Source of the DNA: Mycteria americana
Taxonomy: Eukaryota; Chordata; Aves; Ciconiiformes; Ciconiidae
NCBI RefSeq assembly: GCF_035582795.1
Contig: NC_134367.1
Coordinates: forward strand, 107,618,062-107,682,061
Direction: 5' to 3'
DNA length: 64,000 nucleotides
The position numbers and the translations under genes were made by a program. The notes under the pieces were generated by a model. The model ran no database searches and was not told where the DNA came from. It saw only the letters and a program-made list of their open reading frames with translations. Below are positions 11,915 to 21,720 of the stretch, piece by piece. Positions within the stretch are counted from its first letter, which is position 1, and each line of letters begins with the position of its first letter.

Positions 11915-11947
11915 GCTGCGGAGAGGCGCGTCCCCTCCCCGGGCAGG

Positions 11948-12521
11948 ATGTACACGGCCGGGCTGGCTCCTTTCTACGCCTCCAACTTCAGCTTGTGGTC
12001 AGCGGCGTATTGCTCGGCGGCATCGGGGCCGGCAGCCGGCGGCTGCTTCCCGCTGGACGCCGCGGCGGCGAAGAAGCCGTCCTTCTGCATCGCCGACATC
12101 CTCCACGCCGGCGGCGAGGCGGCGGGAGGACCCGCCGACAGCCTGCCCGGAGCTGCCGGCACCGGGATGCCGGCGGCCTTGGGAGCCGTCCACCACGGCG
12201 GTCCCTTCCACGCCGCCGCCTCGCCGCTCCGGCCCACGCCCGTCGTGGCCCCCGACGCCCCCGCCGCCTTCCCGCCGCGCCTCTCGCCGCTCTCCGCCGC
12301 CTACCACTCCCACCACCACCGCCCCCCGCAGCACCGGTCCCCCGCGGCGGCGGCGGCGGCGGCGGCGGGCGGCGGAGGCGGCCCGGCCCCCGCCCGGCTG
12401 CCGGGCGGCCACACGCACGGCTCGGCGCCGGCGCCCGCCAGCAAGGACCTGAAATTCGGCATCGACCGCATTTTGTCGGCGGAGTTTGACCCCAAAGTCA
12501 AGGAAGGCAACACGCTGAGAG
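11948..12521 (+). CDS. HLX: HLX coding exon 1
   Basis: Encodes residues 1-191 plus the first base of codon 192. The donor is AGAG|GTAGAG, and joining to exon 2 restores Asp192 in the family motif NTLRDLTSLL. The exon carries both EH1-like motifs, a His-rich stretch (about residues 118-128), an alanine run coded only by GCG (12344-12367) followed by five glycines, and the highly conserved block [17 protein letters not shown] at 167-183. The open frame runs on into intron 1 to about 12685, but that extension has no HLX similarity. Intron 1 is 604 bp, GC-rich in its second half, with acceptor TGCTCGCAG. Confidence 0.96.
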
Positions 12522-15177
12522 GTAGAGAAACGGGCTTGTCCGCTTTCCGCGCTAGCGCGCTTGGTGCTCTTGTGTCGGTTTCGTTACTGCTCGTGGCGGC
12601 CGTAGATACCCGCGGTCTGAAAACTTTTCGACCTAGCCGAGAAAAGAGTTATTTAAAAAAAAGCGTTATGAAGCCGAGTTTCTAATAGCGCTCCCTCCAA
12701 TAGCCTCCCCCGGCCCCCGCACGGCAGCAGCCCGCGGCACAGGACTTGCGCCGCTGGGAAAAATAGCGATAGCGTAAAAATAGCGAACGGAACGGTCCCC
12801 GCTTCCCAAAGCGGGCCCGGGATTTCGCCTCGGAGGGCACAGCCCGCTTCAAAGGCTTGCGCTGCAATCCATCTCCCCTCGCGGCGTGTAAACATCCTGG
12901 CCAAGGGAGTGCAGATACCGGAGGATGTCTGATGGCCGGGGCACGGCCGCCTCTCCCGAGGAGAGCCCCTGGGGCGAGGAGGCGGCTGCCCGGTTCCCCC
13001 CCCAGCCCCTGCGGCAGGGGACCCGCTCCGCCCCGGCCCCGGCCCCGGCCCCGTCGCTCGGAGCGTGCCGGGGCGTCGGTTTCGACCGCGGTATAACAGA
13101 GCTCTCCTTGTTCCTGTGCTCGCAGATCTGACCTCCTTATTAACTACCAGCCGCCAAACTGGGGTTCATCTCCCCAACTTGCAGCCTTCCGCCGGCCAGT
13201 TCTTCGCGTCTCTAGACCCCATTAACGAGGCCTCTGCTATTCTGGGTCCCTTAAACACAAACCCAAGGAGCTCAGTTCAGCACCAGTTTCAAGACACTTT
13301 TCCAGGTACATCTCGTCCCTCGTCGACCCTCCCGTGGCGCAGGGCCCTCCGTCCCGGAGCGGCCCCCGGCCCAGGCCCTCTCCTCCCGCAGGGACTCGCC
13401 AGGCGCTTTTGAGAGGCCAGGGCGTGTGTTTTCTAGCGAGGCTCACATTTTGGGCGAAAGCCGGGCTGCGTGGGGGGGAGGAAGAGCCGCCTAGGGCCCG
13501 ACCGAGAGGACCGTCCCATCTAGTACAAAACAGTACCTGGGCCGAGAGAGAAGGGGCGGGGAGGGGGGGAGAGGAAGAAATTCGGGGGCGAACCCGCTCC
13601 GTCCGTGCCCGAGGAAGCGCACGCTGGCAGGACCCGTCCCCAGCCGGCAGGCAGGGCCGCGCTGGCCCGGGCCTTCCCCGCACACCGCAGTTCAGCTGTT
13701 ATCTTGATCGATTTAAGGCTGCCTTTCAGGCATCGACATTAATAACGCCGTCTCCCTCTCTCTCTCCCCGCTTTTCTCCCCCCCCCGCTCCCCCCCCGCC
13801 AGGTCCGTACGCCGTTTTAACCAAGGACACGCTGCCCCAGACGTACAAGAGGAAACGCTCCTGGTCCAGGGCTGTTTTTTCCAACCTGCAGAGGAAAGGT
13901 TTAGAAAAACGGTTCGAAATCCAGAAATATGTCACCAAACCGGACAGAAAGCAACTGGCGGCGATGCTGGGGCTGACAGATGCTCAAGTAAGAACGGCTT
14001 CGGTTTTATTTCAAACCTTACTTCCAGTTTAGAGGGATATCGGGGGAGGGGGGGGAGGCGGTTGCAAAGCGTTTTCCCTTCCTTAACCTTTGGCGGGGCT
14101 GGCTGAGGAGCGGCACCTGGCCCCGAGCATCTCCCGCGCGCAGGTTCCGCAGCGTTTCGCGGCCCGGCGCGGAGCTTTCGCCTTTGTTTTGGCCAGCGCG
14201 GAGCGGGCCGAGCGGAGAGGAGAGCGGGGCCGGGGCAGATCACCGGCGTGCGCTTTACTGAAGTGCGACTCGCTGTAGGAGGCAGTTTAGGTCAAAGGAA
14301 GGAGAAACGAACACACTATTTTTAATGTCCCCTTTTTTTTTTTCTTTTTTTTTTTCCTTTTTTTCTAAATCTCTCCTCGCGTTGTGAAATCCTTAGTTCT
14401 GGGGAAGTGAAAACTCCTCTTCAAACGGAATCATTAAACGCCACTCCGTAATGATTCCACTATTGAGGGCCCGCAGCGCACAGAGTTGTATAACGCTGTG
14501 GTTTCTTGAGCAAGATTTGGTTTCCTGGAAGAAGAAGTAGAAAGAGAGAGAAAAAAAAAGCCGGGGGGGGGGGGGGGAGGGAGGGCGTTTTGTAGTGAAA
14601 CACGCGAACTAGAAGGAGAAGGGGAAAAAAAATAAAGCCACCTTAGTCGCGTAAGGGTGGGGGCAGAGAGGGGTGAGGACGGCGCCTCCTTTTCTCCCCT
14701 GGCTGCCCATCCCCGGTGGAAGGCGTTGGGGCCGGGCGGTGCGCGGTGCGGTGCGCGGTGCGGTGCGCGGTGCGGTGCGGTGCGCGGCGGGGCCGTGCCG
14801 CCCGTCTGAGGGCGGCGCGGCCGCAGGTGAAGGTGTGGTTCCAGAACCGGCGGATGAAGTGGCGGCACTCCAAGGAGGCGCAGGCCCAGAAGGACAAGGA
14901 GCCGCCGCCGGAGCCGGAGCCGGAGCCGGCGGCCCAGCGAGCCGGCGGGCCGCCCGCCGCCGCCGGGGAGCCCGACCGCAGCCCCAGCCGCTCCGAGGGC
15001 GACAGCGACAGCAGCGACGCCGACTCCCTCGACATGGCCCCCAGCGACACGGAACGGACTGAGGGCGCCGAGCGGAGCCTGCCCGCCGCCGGGCTCGGCA
15101 AGCCCTCCGGCAGCACCGGCCTCCCCTCCCCGCCGCCGCCCGCCGCCGCCAGCCCCGAGCCGCGGAGCGGCCTATAG
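11948..15177 (+). CDS. HLX: HLX, H2.0-like homeobox transcription factor (four-exon gene)
   Basis: Coding sequence joins 11948-12521, 13126-13305, 13803-13987 and 14827-15177, giving 429 residues and a TAG stop. All introns are GT-AG and the phases agree (1, 1, 0). The N-terminus ([19 protein letters not shown], residues 5-23) and the homeodomain are near-diagnostic of HLX. EH1-like repressor motifs are at residues 45-52 (SFCIADIL) and 170-176 (FGIDRIL); an Ala8-Gly5 run spans 133-145; the homeodomain is 270-329 with W48, F49, N51 and R53 in helix 3 (WFQNRR). The tail is acidic and serine-rich. HLX is a nuclear sequence-specific DNA-binding regulator, known in mouse for gut and liver mesenchyme growth and for haematopoietic and Th1 roles. 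The start has A at -3, and an in-frame TGA lies 33 nt upstream. The human protein is 488 residues by recall; the shortfall here is mainly in the C-terminal tail. Identification is very secure; exact splice ends are inferred from consensus and homology. Confidence 0.97.
12341..12378 (+). repeat. HLX: GCG/GGC trinucleotide repeat coding Ala8-Gly5
   Basis: Eight identical GCG codons (12344-12367) are followed by five glycine codons inside HLX exon 1. Pure codon runs of this kind are prone to length change by slippage. The mammalian protein carries mainly His/Gln/Pro runs in this linker, so the homopolymer type is lineage-specific. Confidence 0.85.
13126..13305 (+). CDS. HLX: HLX coding exon 2
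   Basis: Encodes residues 192-251 and the first base of Gly252. The peptide contains [18 protein letters not shown] and [13 protein letters not shown], a block strongly conserved between bird and mammal HLX and not shared with most other homeobox families. The acceptor is CTCGCAG|AT and the donor TTCCAG|GTACAT. It lies between the repressor-type N-terminus and the homeodomain; its biochemical role is not evident from the sequence. The 497-bp intron 2 that follows ends in a long C/T-rich tract with two C8 runs directly before the exon 3 acceptor. Confidence 0.96.
13803..13987 (+). CDS. HLX: HLX coding exon 3 (homeodomain residues 1-44)
   Basis: Completes Gly252 and encodes residues 253-313. 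From 13856 it codes homeodomain positions 1-44: the N-terminal arm (RSWSRAVFS), helix 1 ([13 protein letters not shown]) and helix 2 ([10 protein letters not shown]), ending at Gln44 in the turn before recognition helix 3. The core residues F8, L16 and F20 are present. The donor CAA|GTAAGA is strong. The homeodomain is therefore split by an intron between codons 44 and 45, a position used by several NK/HLX-like genes. Unspliced, the frame runs about 16 more codons into intron 3 before a stop. Confidence 0.97.
14563..14577 (+). repeat. G15 homopolymer in HLX intron 3
   Basis: A run of 15 G in intron 3, preceded by a purine-rich A9 segment and followed by more G-rich sequence. It has G-quadruplex potential in the transcript sense and is a likely place for length errors in sequencing. 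Confidence 0.85.
14737..14788 (+). repeat. GC-rich 12-bp tandem repeat just before HLX exon 4
   Basis: Three exact copies of GCGCGGTGCGGT (14741-14776), with partial units on both sides, end about 40 bp before the exon 4 acceptor. The repeat sits where the branch point and polypyrimidine tract are expected and is almost free of pyrimidine runs. Confidence 0.9.
14827..15177 (+). CDS. HLX: HLX coding exon 4 (recognition helix and C-terminal tail)
   Basis: Encodes residues 314-429. It opens with homeodomain positions 45-60 ([16 protein letters not shown]), ending at 14874. Next come a Lys/Gln-rich segment, a Pro-Glu repeat (EPEPEPEP), an Arg/Ser/Asp/Glu-rich stretch ([16 protein letters not shown]), the conserved [13 protein letters not shown], and a short Pro/Ala tail ending SPEPRSGL. 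The tail lacks most of the Ser/Gly-rich region that follows this motif in human HLX. The acceptor GCGGCCGCAG|GTG has very few pyrimidines before it. The exon is extremely GC-rich. Confidence 0.96.
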   Translation: MKVWFQNRRMKWRHSKEAQAQKDKEPPPEPEPEPAAQRAGGPPAAAGEPDRSPSRSEGDSDSSDADSLDMAPSDTERTEGAERSLPAAGLGKPSGSTGLPSPPPPAAASPEPRSGL

Positions 15178-15695
15178 ACGGGGCGGCCCCGCGGCACCGG
15201 CGCCCGGGACCTGCGCGCTAATTTATCTCCCTTCCTCCGCCCCGGGAGCGCGGCGAGGGCGGCGCGGCACCGGCCCGCTCCCGCCCGCGGCCGGCGCCCG
15301 GCCCGGCCCGGGGCGAGGGGCCGAGGACGCGGGCGGAGCGGGGAGCCCCGGCCCCGGGACGGCCGTGCGTGAGGCGGCCGCCTCTGCCTCCGCGCTGCTC
15401 GCAGGAGAGCGGGATTCCTCTACTTTTTTCTTTTTTTTTTTTAATTTTATTTTATTGTCCGTCTCCCGCCCCTTGTCCTCTCCAGGAAAATCCCAGCGAG
15501 GGACTCCGAGAACGTGCTCCGAAATCCCTCCCTTCCCCCCCCCAAACCAATTTACAATGTGAAGTATTTTGCCAACGTCCTCATTGGTTGCAACGTGTTG
15601 CTTCGAATAATCCGGCCAAGAAATACTGCACTGACAAATTATATAAATATATATATATATCTCTCCTGTAAATAAAATGTTTGCTATGGTTTGTA
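15178..15695 (+). other. HLX: HLX 3' untranslated region
   Basis: Non-coding sequence from the TAG stop to the inferred cleavage zone. The first 240 bp are very GC-rich. After a T-rich stretch (about 15424-15456) the composition turns AT-rich, ending in an ATAT run (15640-15660) and the AATAAA signal. The AT-rich last 130 bp have the look of a conserved 3' UTR end. The 3' end is inferred; no transcript is available. Confidence 0.7.
15671..15676 (+). terminator. HLX: HLX polyadenylation signal AATAAA
   Basis: Canonical AATAAA about 494 bp after the stop codon, followed within 20-30 bp by a T/G-rich stretch (TTTGCTATGGTTTG) suitable as a downstream element. Cleavage is expected at about 15690-15700. 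Confidence 0.8.
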
Positions 15696-16163
15696 ACCAC
15701 GTCCGTCTGTTGACCAGGGGAGCGGGCTGCTGAGGCCGCCCCAGCTCCCTTCGCCCCGCTCAAAGGCGGCCACTGTAGCTCCTCGCCTCGAAGCCTCCCG
15801 AGGCAGCCTTCGCCTTTTTTTTTTTCCTTCCCCCCTTGCTTTTCTAATGGAGGCGATGACAAGGACCGGATTTGATGACGCAAAATTGTGCCCCCGGTGA
15901 GAAAGTTGCCAACTGCATTTGTGGATCCGCATGTGCGTGGATAGGTGTATGTACCTTGTGAGGTGGCTTTTGGTTTGTGATGCAAGGCGGGACTGGACTG
16001 TCCGACTCCCCGCGACTCTCAGGGGCGCTGCCAAGAGCCGGCGGGGCCGTTTTGGGGTGCGGGGGAGGTGTGCGGGTTTGCTTTGCCTTGCTTTGGTGTC
16101 GCCCGGATTTGCCGTGTACCTCTCCGCAAGCCCCCCGCGGCGGGGTGGGGAGGTAGTGCTCTG

Positions 16164-16212
16164 TGACGTCACAGCGTGGCTGTGCGGCCCGGGGGGGCGC
16201 GCTGTGACGTCA
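16164..16212. promoter_or_regulatory. Two perfect cAMP-response elements 41 bp apart
   Basis: The full palindrome TGACGTCA occurs at 16164-16171 and again at 16205-16212, each in the context TGTGACGTCAC. They lie about 480 bp downstream of the HLX polyadenylation signal, at the start of a very CpG-rich block. Full CRE palindromes in CpG islands are usually promoter-proximal CREB/ATF sites. This may mark the promoter of an unannotated transcript or an HLX-responsive element. Confidence 0.6.
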
Positions 16213-19200
16213 CGCAGGCGCTATGCGCGGCGCGGGGGCGGCGCGGAGGCCGAGCGCAGGATCGGGCCGCGGCGGCGGGCGGGAGCGCGGAGCCCCGCGG
16301 GGCTGCGCCGGGGGGGGGCACGGCGGCCTCTCTCTCCCCCTCCCTCGGCGGGTGCTGCCGGGCTGGGTGCCCTCCCCGGGAGGGAGCGCCCGGGGCGTGC
16401 GGCCGGGCGGCTCCGCCGGGGCTCCCCTGGGGCCCGGGCCGGGATGCGCCGGCTCCGCGCGGGTTCATCGTCGGCTTCGCTCCTTGGAAAAAAAATAAAG
16501 GGCCGCGGTGCTCGCGGCTCCGCTCCTCCCGGGGCGCGGGGGAGGACCGGGGGCCGCTTCTCAGTCAGCCTGCTTCCCCCTCCTCCCTTCCCAAGCAGCG
16601 AGCGCCGCAGCCGTGGGAGCCCCTCTCCTTGCCCACTGGGAAGCGTGTTTTCTGCCTCAGGGCTTTCTGCGAGGCCCTAATCGGAGCAATTCTGTTTTCA
16701 AATACGCGCAGGGCCGGGGCAGGCCTGATCCTGCCCAGGGAGGTTAAGGCGAGGGCAGGCGAAGCGAAGCCGCCCCGCACGCCGGGCCGATGGGCGCCGA
16801 GCGTGTGACACCGTTAGAAAGAGAGGGGAGACGGAGAAATAAGGCGAAGGACCGAAAAAGTCCCGGTGTCCTCCGGCGATGTGGAGGCGGGCGAGCGCCC
16901 GGCCCTCGCCTGCCGCTTCCCTGAGGGCTCAGGAGCGAAATCCTTCGGGGCCGGGGGGGTTTGCCGGGGAGGACACGCTCCTCGGGGCCACCCCTGCTAG
17001 CAGGGAGACTCCGGCGGGAGCAAACACCTGAGGAAGGAGGAGGAAATGCCGACAGCATTTCCCCCCGACGCAAGCCCGGGGGGGAAAGGGTCTGGGGCAA
17101 GCGGAAAGCCAAGAGCAAGCCAAGAGCCGGCTTGCTGGGCGACGAGGGGACGGGTGAAGCAGTAAATAAGGCGTAACCGAGCGGGCAGAGGCTCCCCCGG
17201 AGTCACGACGGGCCGGGGGATGTCCGGGGGGCCGCGCAGCGCCCGCGCAGGGCAGCGCGCCCGGGGCGCCGTCCCCGCCCGGGCCCTGCTGGGGCGGGGA
17301 AGCGGGTGGCATCGGGGGAAGGGGCTGGAAGGGACTTGTAAATTGATTCCGCCTTTAAGAGACTGTCGGGGAGGAAACGGGGGGTGCCACGGCTTTTCGG
17401 GGCGCGGAGCGGGCCCTGCAGTTCGCCCCCAGCCAGCGGCTGTTCCTAGGGCCGCTGCTGCGCCCATCGGCGCCGGGTTTGCTGCGAGGGGTTATAACTT
17501 CCCCTGGGAGCAAGGGAAGCCGTGGGACAGATGTCCAGCGAAACATGACGTTTCTGCTCCGATAAACCACGGCGGTGCGGCTCACGGACACGCAGGAATT
17601 TGTTCGCTTCTTGTTTTTGTTTCCTAAAGACTAACCCGTGCGGGCAAGAGGGGTTTGAAGTGGCTCTTGTCAGATGAGAAAGGAAAAGCGCGTCGGGAAA
17701 GAGTTTCTCTTCCTTTGGGTTAGAGGAATCTGCGCCTCCTCCAAGCGCAGGACTGGCTGCGCGGGGGCAGGCTCCCCCCCCCCCGGCCTCCCCAAATAAC
17801 GGGAGAGCAATGCCCGCCTGGACCCCGGGTCGGGGAGAGAGCAAGGGCAGCGCCTTTCTGGCACTTCTTTAAGATAACGCGGCGAAAGGGGAAAAATAAC
17901 ACTGCCGGGACTCAGGCTAGGGAGAAAGATGCTCAGATGCAAACGGAAGAGCGGGGATAAAATTCCTTCGCCCTGCGCCTGATTTTGCCCCCCTCCCGCT
18001 CCACCTCCAGGCTTCGGTGCTCCGCGCACCGCTGCCCCGGGGAAGCCCCGCGCACCTCGGGCTGCTGCTCTGGCCAAGCGGCGGAGCCGGGAGGGTATTT
18101 TTTTTCCTCTCCGCCAGCTGTAGGGGAAAAAAAAAATATCTCCCCCCCATTGCTCTCGTTGTGCACGTCCTCGGGCAGGTAGAGCAAACCCACGAAAACG
18201 AGTTTGGGGAAAGATGCGCGGGTGGAGGGATTTGTGCCCGTCTCGACAGGGAAGGGAGTTTGCCCGGTCCTGCGAGGCTGTAGTTGCTGCTAAATTTCTG
18301 CGGAAAGGGTCGGGACAGTGGCGTGACTGGAGGCAGCTGGACCGCCGTTCGTCGGCGAAATCGACCTGTCCGTAGAGCAATGCAGCACCCGCCTAGAACA
18401 GGTCCAAAAAAGCCTGGGGGGTTCCCCTTTTTTGTTTGTTTTATTATCGCCTGATAACACGAAAGGCTTTTGGTGCTGGTTATTTCTGAAGGCGAAACGC
18501 CCGAGCCCACGGATCCCCTGCCGACCCGGTTCCTCGACGGTCTTTAAACGGGAGGGTCGCAGCTTTCCAGGACCCCCTCTCAATTTCTTTACCCCCTCCT
18601 CCATCCGTTGTGACTCTTTTCAGACCTGTGTCAGCCGATCTCACATCCCTTGGGCTGCACCCACCCGCCGCAACGGGTCTGTGTTGGCGCGGATCCCCCT
18701 GCCCGGCAGGGGCCGGGGTCCCCTCGGAGGGGCCGGGAGGGGCGGCCCCGGCACTGCCCGGTGCACGGCGCTGCCCCCGGTCGCCGCGGCCCCCGCCAGG
18801 CCAGGCTCTCCGGCACACACCCGCTCCGCTTTCCCCTCCCGGGTGCCGGGCAGAGATTTTTTTTTTCGGGCTTATTTCAGATGAGAAGTTGTACGGGAGA
18901 CCAAGAAACGGGAGCGATACACACCGCCGCACGCAGAGCAGAGGTTTCCCTGCCTCCGCCCTGCGTGGCATCTGAGGGAAATGGGATTCATAATGAAGCG
19001 GGAGGCCTCTCCGTGCCGCTCCGACATCCCAGCCCCGTCTGCGAGCATCCACACCCGCAGAGATGCGCAGCCGGGCTGGTCAGAGCCAGCTCCTGCCGAG
19101 CTCCTTCCCGGGGAGCAGCTTACCACTAAATAACCCCCACCTTCCCCCGGGCGCTGCATTAAGGAGTCCAACGAGATCCTTTCCTTCTCGCCTGATTTCT

Positions 19201-19539
19201 TACCAAAAACCTCCCACCCCGAAAGAGACTCGAGTCAGCCTCGGAAATAACAGCCACGTTAGAAGGAAAAAAAAAACCCAAACCCAATAATAAAACAAAA
19301 CAGACGCAATATTTTGAGCAAGCGATTTACGGTGCAAAAAGGGCCGGACGAGGAGCTCGCGTTGGGGTCCGCCGCTGCCCCGCCCGCCGGGGGGGGGGGG
19401 TGGGGGTCCGCCGCGGCCCCGCTGGGTCGGCGCTGCCCCCCGGCAGAGCCCCCCGGGCCCGGGGCCGGCGGCAGCGAAACCTGAGTTCGCCTCCCTCGTT
19501 AGCTGAGCGAGACCGGCCCCGCTCCTTAGGAAAATATTT

Positions 19540-19960
19540 TTATTTTATTTTAATGTCGGGCTTAAGCTGATGTCTTAAAAAATAATTGTTTTCAGACCCC
19601 GGTTCGCCCGGCATCGCCGTTTCACACTCAGAGGCACACACAGCTTTCCCTGCAGTTCATGCCTCGGGACTGCCTGGCGTCGGCAAGACAAACTGCAATC
19701 TCCGAAATGTCAACTTTTGCCACAATCTCGACTAAAAAAACCACCCCCTTCTTATTGCTGTTGCGCGCTCATCAGAAATAATGGCTGTTTACACAAAACC
19801 TTTATTCACTTTCTTAAATAAACACCAGTGAATTCAAATAAAGCAAACCCTCAGCTATAATTCAAGCACAACGTTTGCTGTGTGTATTCTCGGCCGCGGA
19901 CCTGGAGAGACTCCTCGGAGAGAAATATGAAGTCTCCTTTCATAGTCCACCTCCATTAGC
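19540..19960. promoter_or_regulatory. Candidate enhancer with forkhead words
   Basis: AT-rich, non-coding block 4 kb downstream of HLX between CpG-rich segments. It contains TGTTTAC (19786-19792) and ATAAACA (19818-19824), both forkhead cores, plus AATAATTG and ATTAGC words. HLX acts in splanchnic mesenchyme, where FOXF factors are known regulators, so a forkhead input is plausible but unproven. Confidence 0.35.
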
Positions 19961-20539
19961 TAAATATTCTAGCTCACCTCGGCCGAGCCGATCCTACCCC
20001 AGCTTTCCTCTTTTCCTCTTTTTTTATGCTTTCCCCTAGCCGAAGCGGAGATATTTCCTCCCTTCTCCCCTGTCCCCTTTTACGGAGGTGAGGTCCGGAT
20101 GCTTGTCCTTTTACATCAGTTTTGCAGAAGCCCCTTCCCTCCTCTTCCACAGCCCCGGCTCGGGGGCGTGCTCCGGGGCCGGGCCGCGGCGGGGGCTGCC
20201 GGGCTCGGCGGAAAGGCGCTGCCGCCGCACCGGCACCTTCCGCAGCCCGCACGGCCGAGGATGCTCGTAGCTCGGCAGGCTGAGGGGGCTCAGATGGCGG
20301 CGGGGGGTGCGGGCGAGCCCGGCGAGGCGATGCCGAGGTCTCGTTTATTTGAGAGGGCCGGCCAGAAATGGAGTTCGCGCAAACCCAGGGGCTCAGTCAG
20401 GTAGCGGGGGGGGGGGAGCGGCGGCCGCGCCCGGCCATCGCCCCACGGGGGAAGGGAGCCCGTCCCTCCGCGGCGCGGCGCGGGGAGCGCTGCCCCCCCC
20501 GCTCCCCTCGCCTCCCCTGCTCCCAGGCCGGGACTCGCG

Positions 20540-20730
20540 GCCCCAGCCCTAATGAGATCCATTAAGCGTATTATTGATGTGGAGGTTTGCTGTGAGGTCC
20601 TGGCTGGAGGGAAGCGGAGCTCTGCTGCAGATACAGGCGCTCTGATCTGCACCACCTGGCTGAAACCAGAGAGCCGCCACTTCATTAATGGGTTTAGCCT
20701 TTGCTAATTGGTGTCTTTAGGAGCCTTGCC
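20540..20730. promoter_or_regulatory. Candidate enhancer with homeodomain and E-box sites
   Basis: About 190 bp of balanced composition inside a very GC-rich region. It holds TAATGAG (20550-20556), ATTAAGCGTATTATTGATG (20561-20579), a CACCTG E-box (20653-20658), TCATTAATGG (20682-20691) and CTAATTGG (20704-20711). No repeat similarity or open frame explains it. Confidence 0.4.
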
Positions 20731-20904
20731 AAATTCTGCTCCGGGATCTTTGGAGGCAGCTTTTGTTTTTCCTTCTGCCGGTGACATTCGTTGACGGCAA
20801 TTAGACCCCATACCACTCCTGCGCCGGCGGGCAGCCAGGCAGCCCGAAAGCCCCCGAAGGGGCGGGTTGCGCCGCCGCCCCGGGCACTCCTGCCCGCTGC
20901 TGCA

Positions 20905-20938
20905 CCCCCCCCCCCCCCCCATCATCATCATCATCATC
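20905..20938 (+). repeat. C16 run followed by (ATC)6
   Basis: Sixteen C followed directly by six ATC units and a short A run. A compound microsatellite whose length may be inaccurate in the assembly. Confidence 0.9.
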
Positions 20939-21720
20939 AAAAAAGGAAACGCCATCGGTAAACCTCGAGGTGGGGGGAGCCAGCCCACCCTCCCCTTGCC
21001 CCGCTGACGGCTGCAGCAGGTGACACGAGTGGAGGTGGCAGGTAGCCCTGTGCCCCGCGCCCCCCCCCGCAGAAAGCCAGCGCAGGGGCCGGGGCTGCCC
21101 CTGCCCGCCGGGGCGGCGGGGAAAGCGGCCGCCCCCCGCCCTCTCCTCCCGCCGGGCCGATCCCAGGGCCCTGCGGGCTGCGGAGGGAGCCCGGGCAAGG
21201 GAGCCGCCGGGGCAGTGCCCGCGGCCGTGCCAGCCCCACGGCCGCAGCAGCCCGGAGCCGCCGCGGCTCTCCCCGGCCCGGAGCACCGGCGCCGCGGCCG
21301 AGCCCCTTTCGCCGCCCGCCCTCGGGGTCAGCTTCATCCCCGGCCCCGCGGGCCTGACCGGGTTTTCCGGGACTCAAACGGCCGTAGTTAATGAAATCCG
21401 CTCACCGCAAATCACAGACCTCTGCCGTACGCTATAATCAAATTTCTGCTTGCCTTAAAAAACCCAGGCCACCCTCCTCCACCCCCGTTCTCCAGGCAAA
21501 CCCCAAATCAAGGGTTTCCAGCCATCACACCCCTCCAGCTATGCCTGGTCCCAGGCCATCTCTCCCGGCCTTCGTTGCCGTCGCCTGTTCTCCCCCCGCG
21601 CACACCGCGATGACCGGTGCCTTCCCTCGGCGGCCAAAAGAGGAGGCTGCCCGGGACCACCCCTGTCCGCCTGGCCGGGCCCGGTGGGGTTACCCCGGCC
21701 GCCTGCGTGCGGGGATGGGG

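Larger units (their letters stand above)
11230..11947 (+). promoter_or_regulatory. HLX: HLX promoter region and 5' untranslated leader
   Basis: CpG-rich DNA directly upstream of the HLX start codon. Visible elements are a 77-nt inverted repeat (11422-11498), a TACGTG word overlapping an EGR-like GTGGGCGTG (11503-11514), an inverted CCAAT box (ATTGG, 11551-11555) running straight into a GC-box-like GGGCGTGGGG, a long pyrimidine tract (11743-11793) and an upstream ATG (11867). No TATA box stands at a convincing distance, which is usual for CpG-island promoters. The transcription start cannot be fixed. From the inverted CCAAT box I would guess it lies around 11580-11650, giving a leader of about 300-370 nt. 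Confidence 0.55.

Noticed and set aside
11194..11955. 253-codon antisense frame across the HLX promoter
   Set aside because: Its Lys/Arg-rich middle is simply the complement of the leader pyrimidine tract and other parts mirror the GC hairpin. No family resemblance.
11223..12452. 409-codon frame overlapping HLX exon 1
   Set aside because: Out-of-frame shadow of HLX exon 1 and its GC-rich leader; the HLX frame has clear homology and correct splice phases.
17670..18380. 236-codon minus-strand frame downstream of HLX
   Set aside because: Low-complexity, GC-driven, no domain, competing frames on the other strand.
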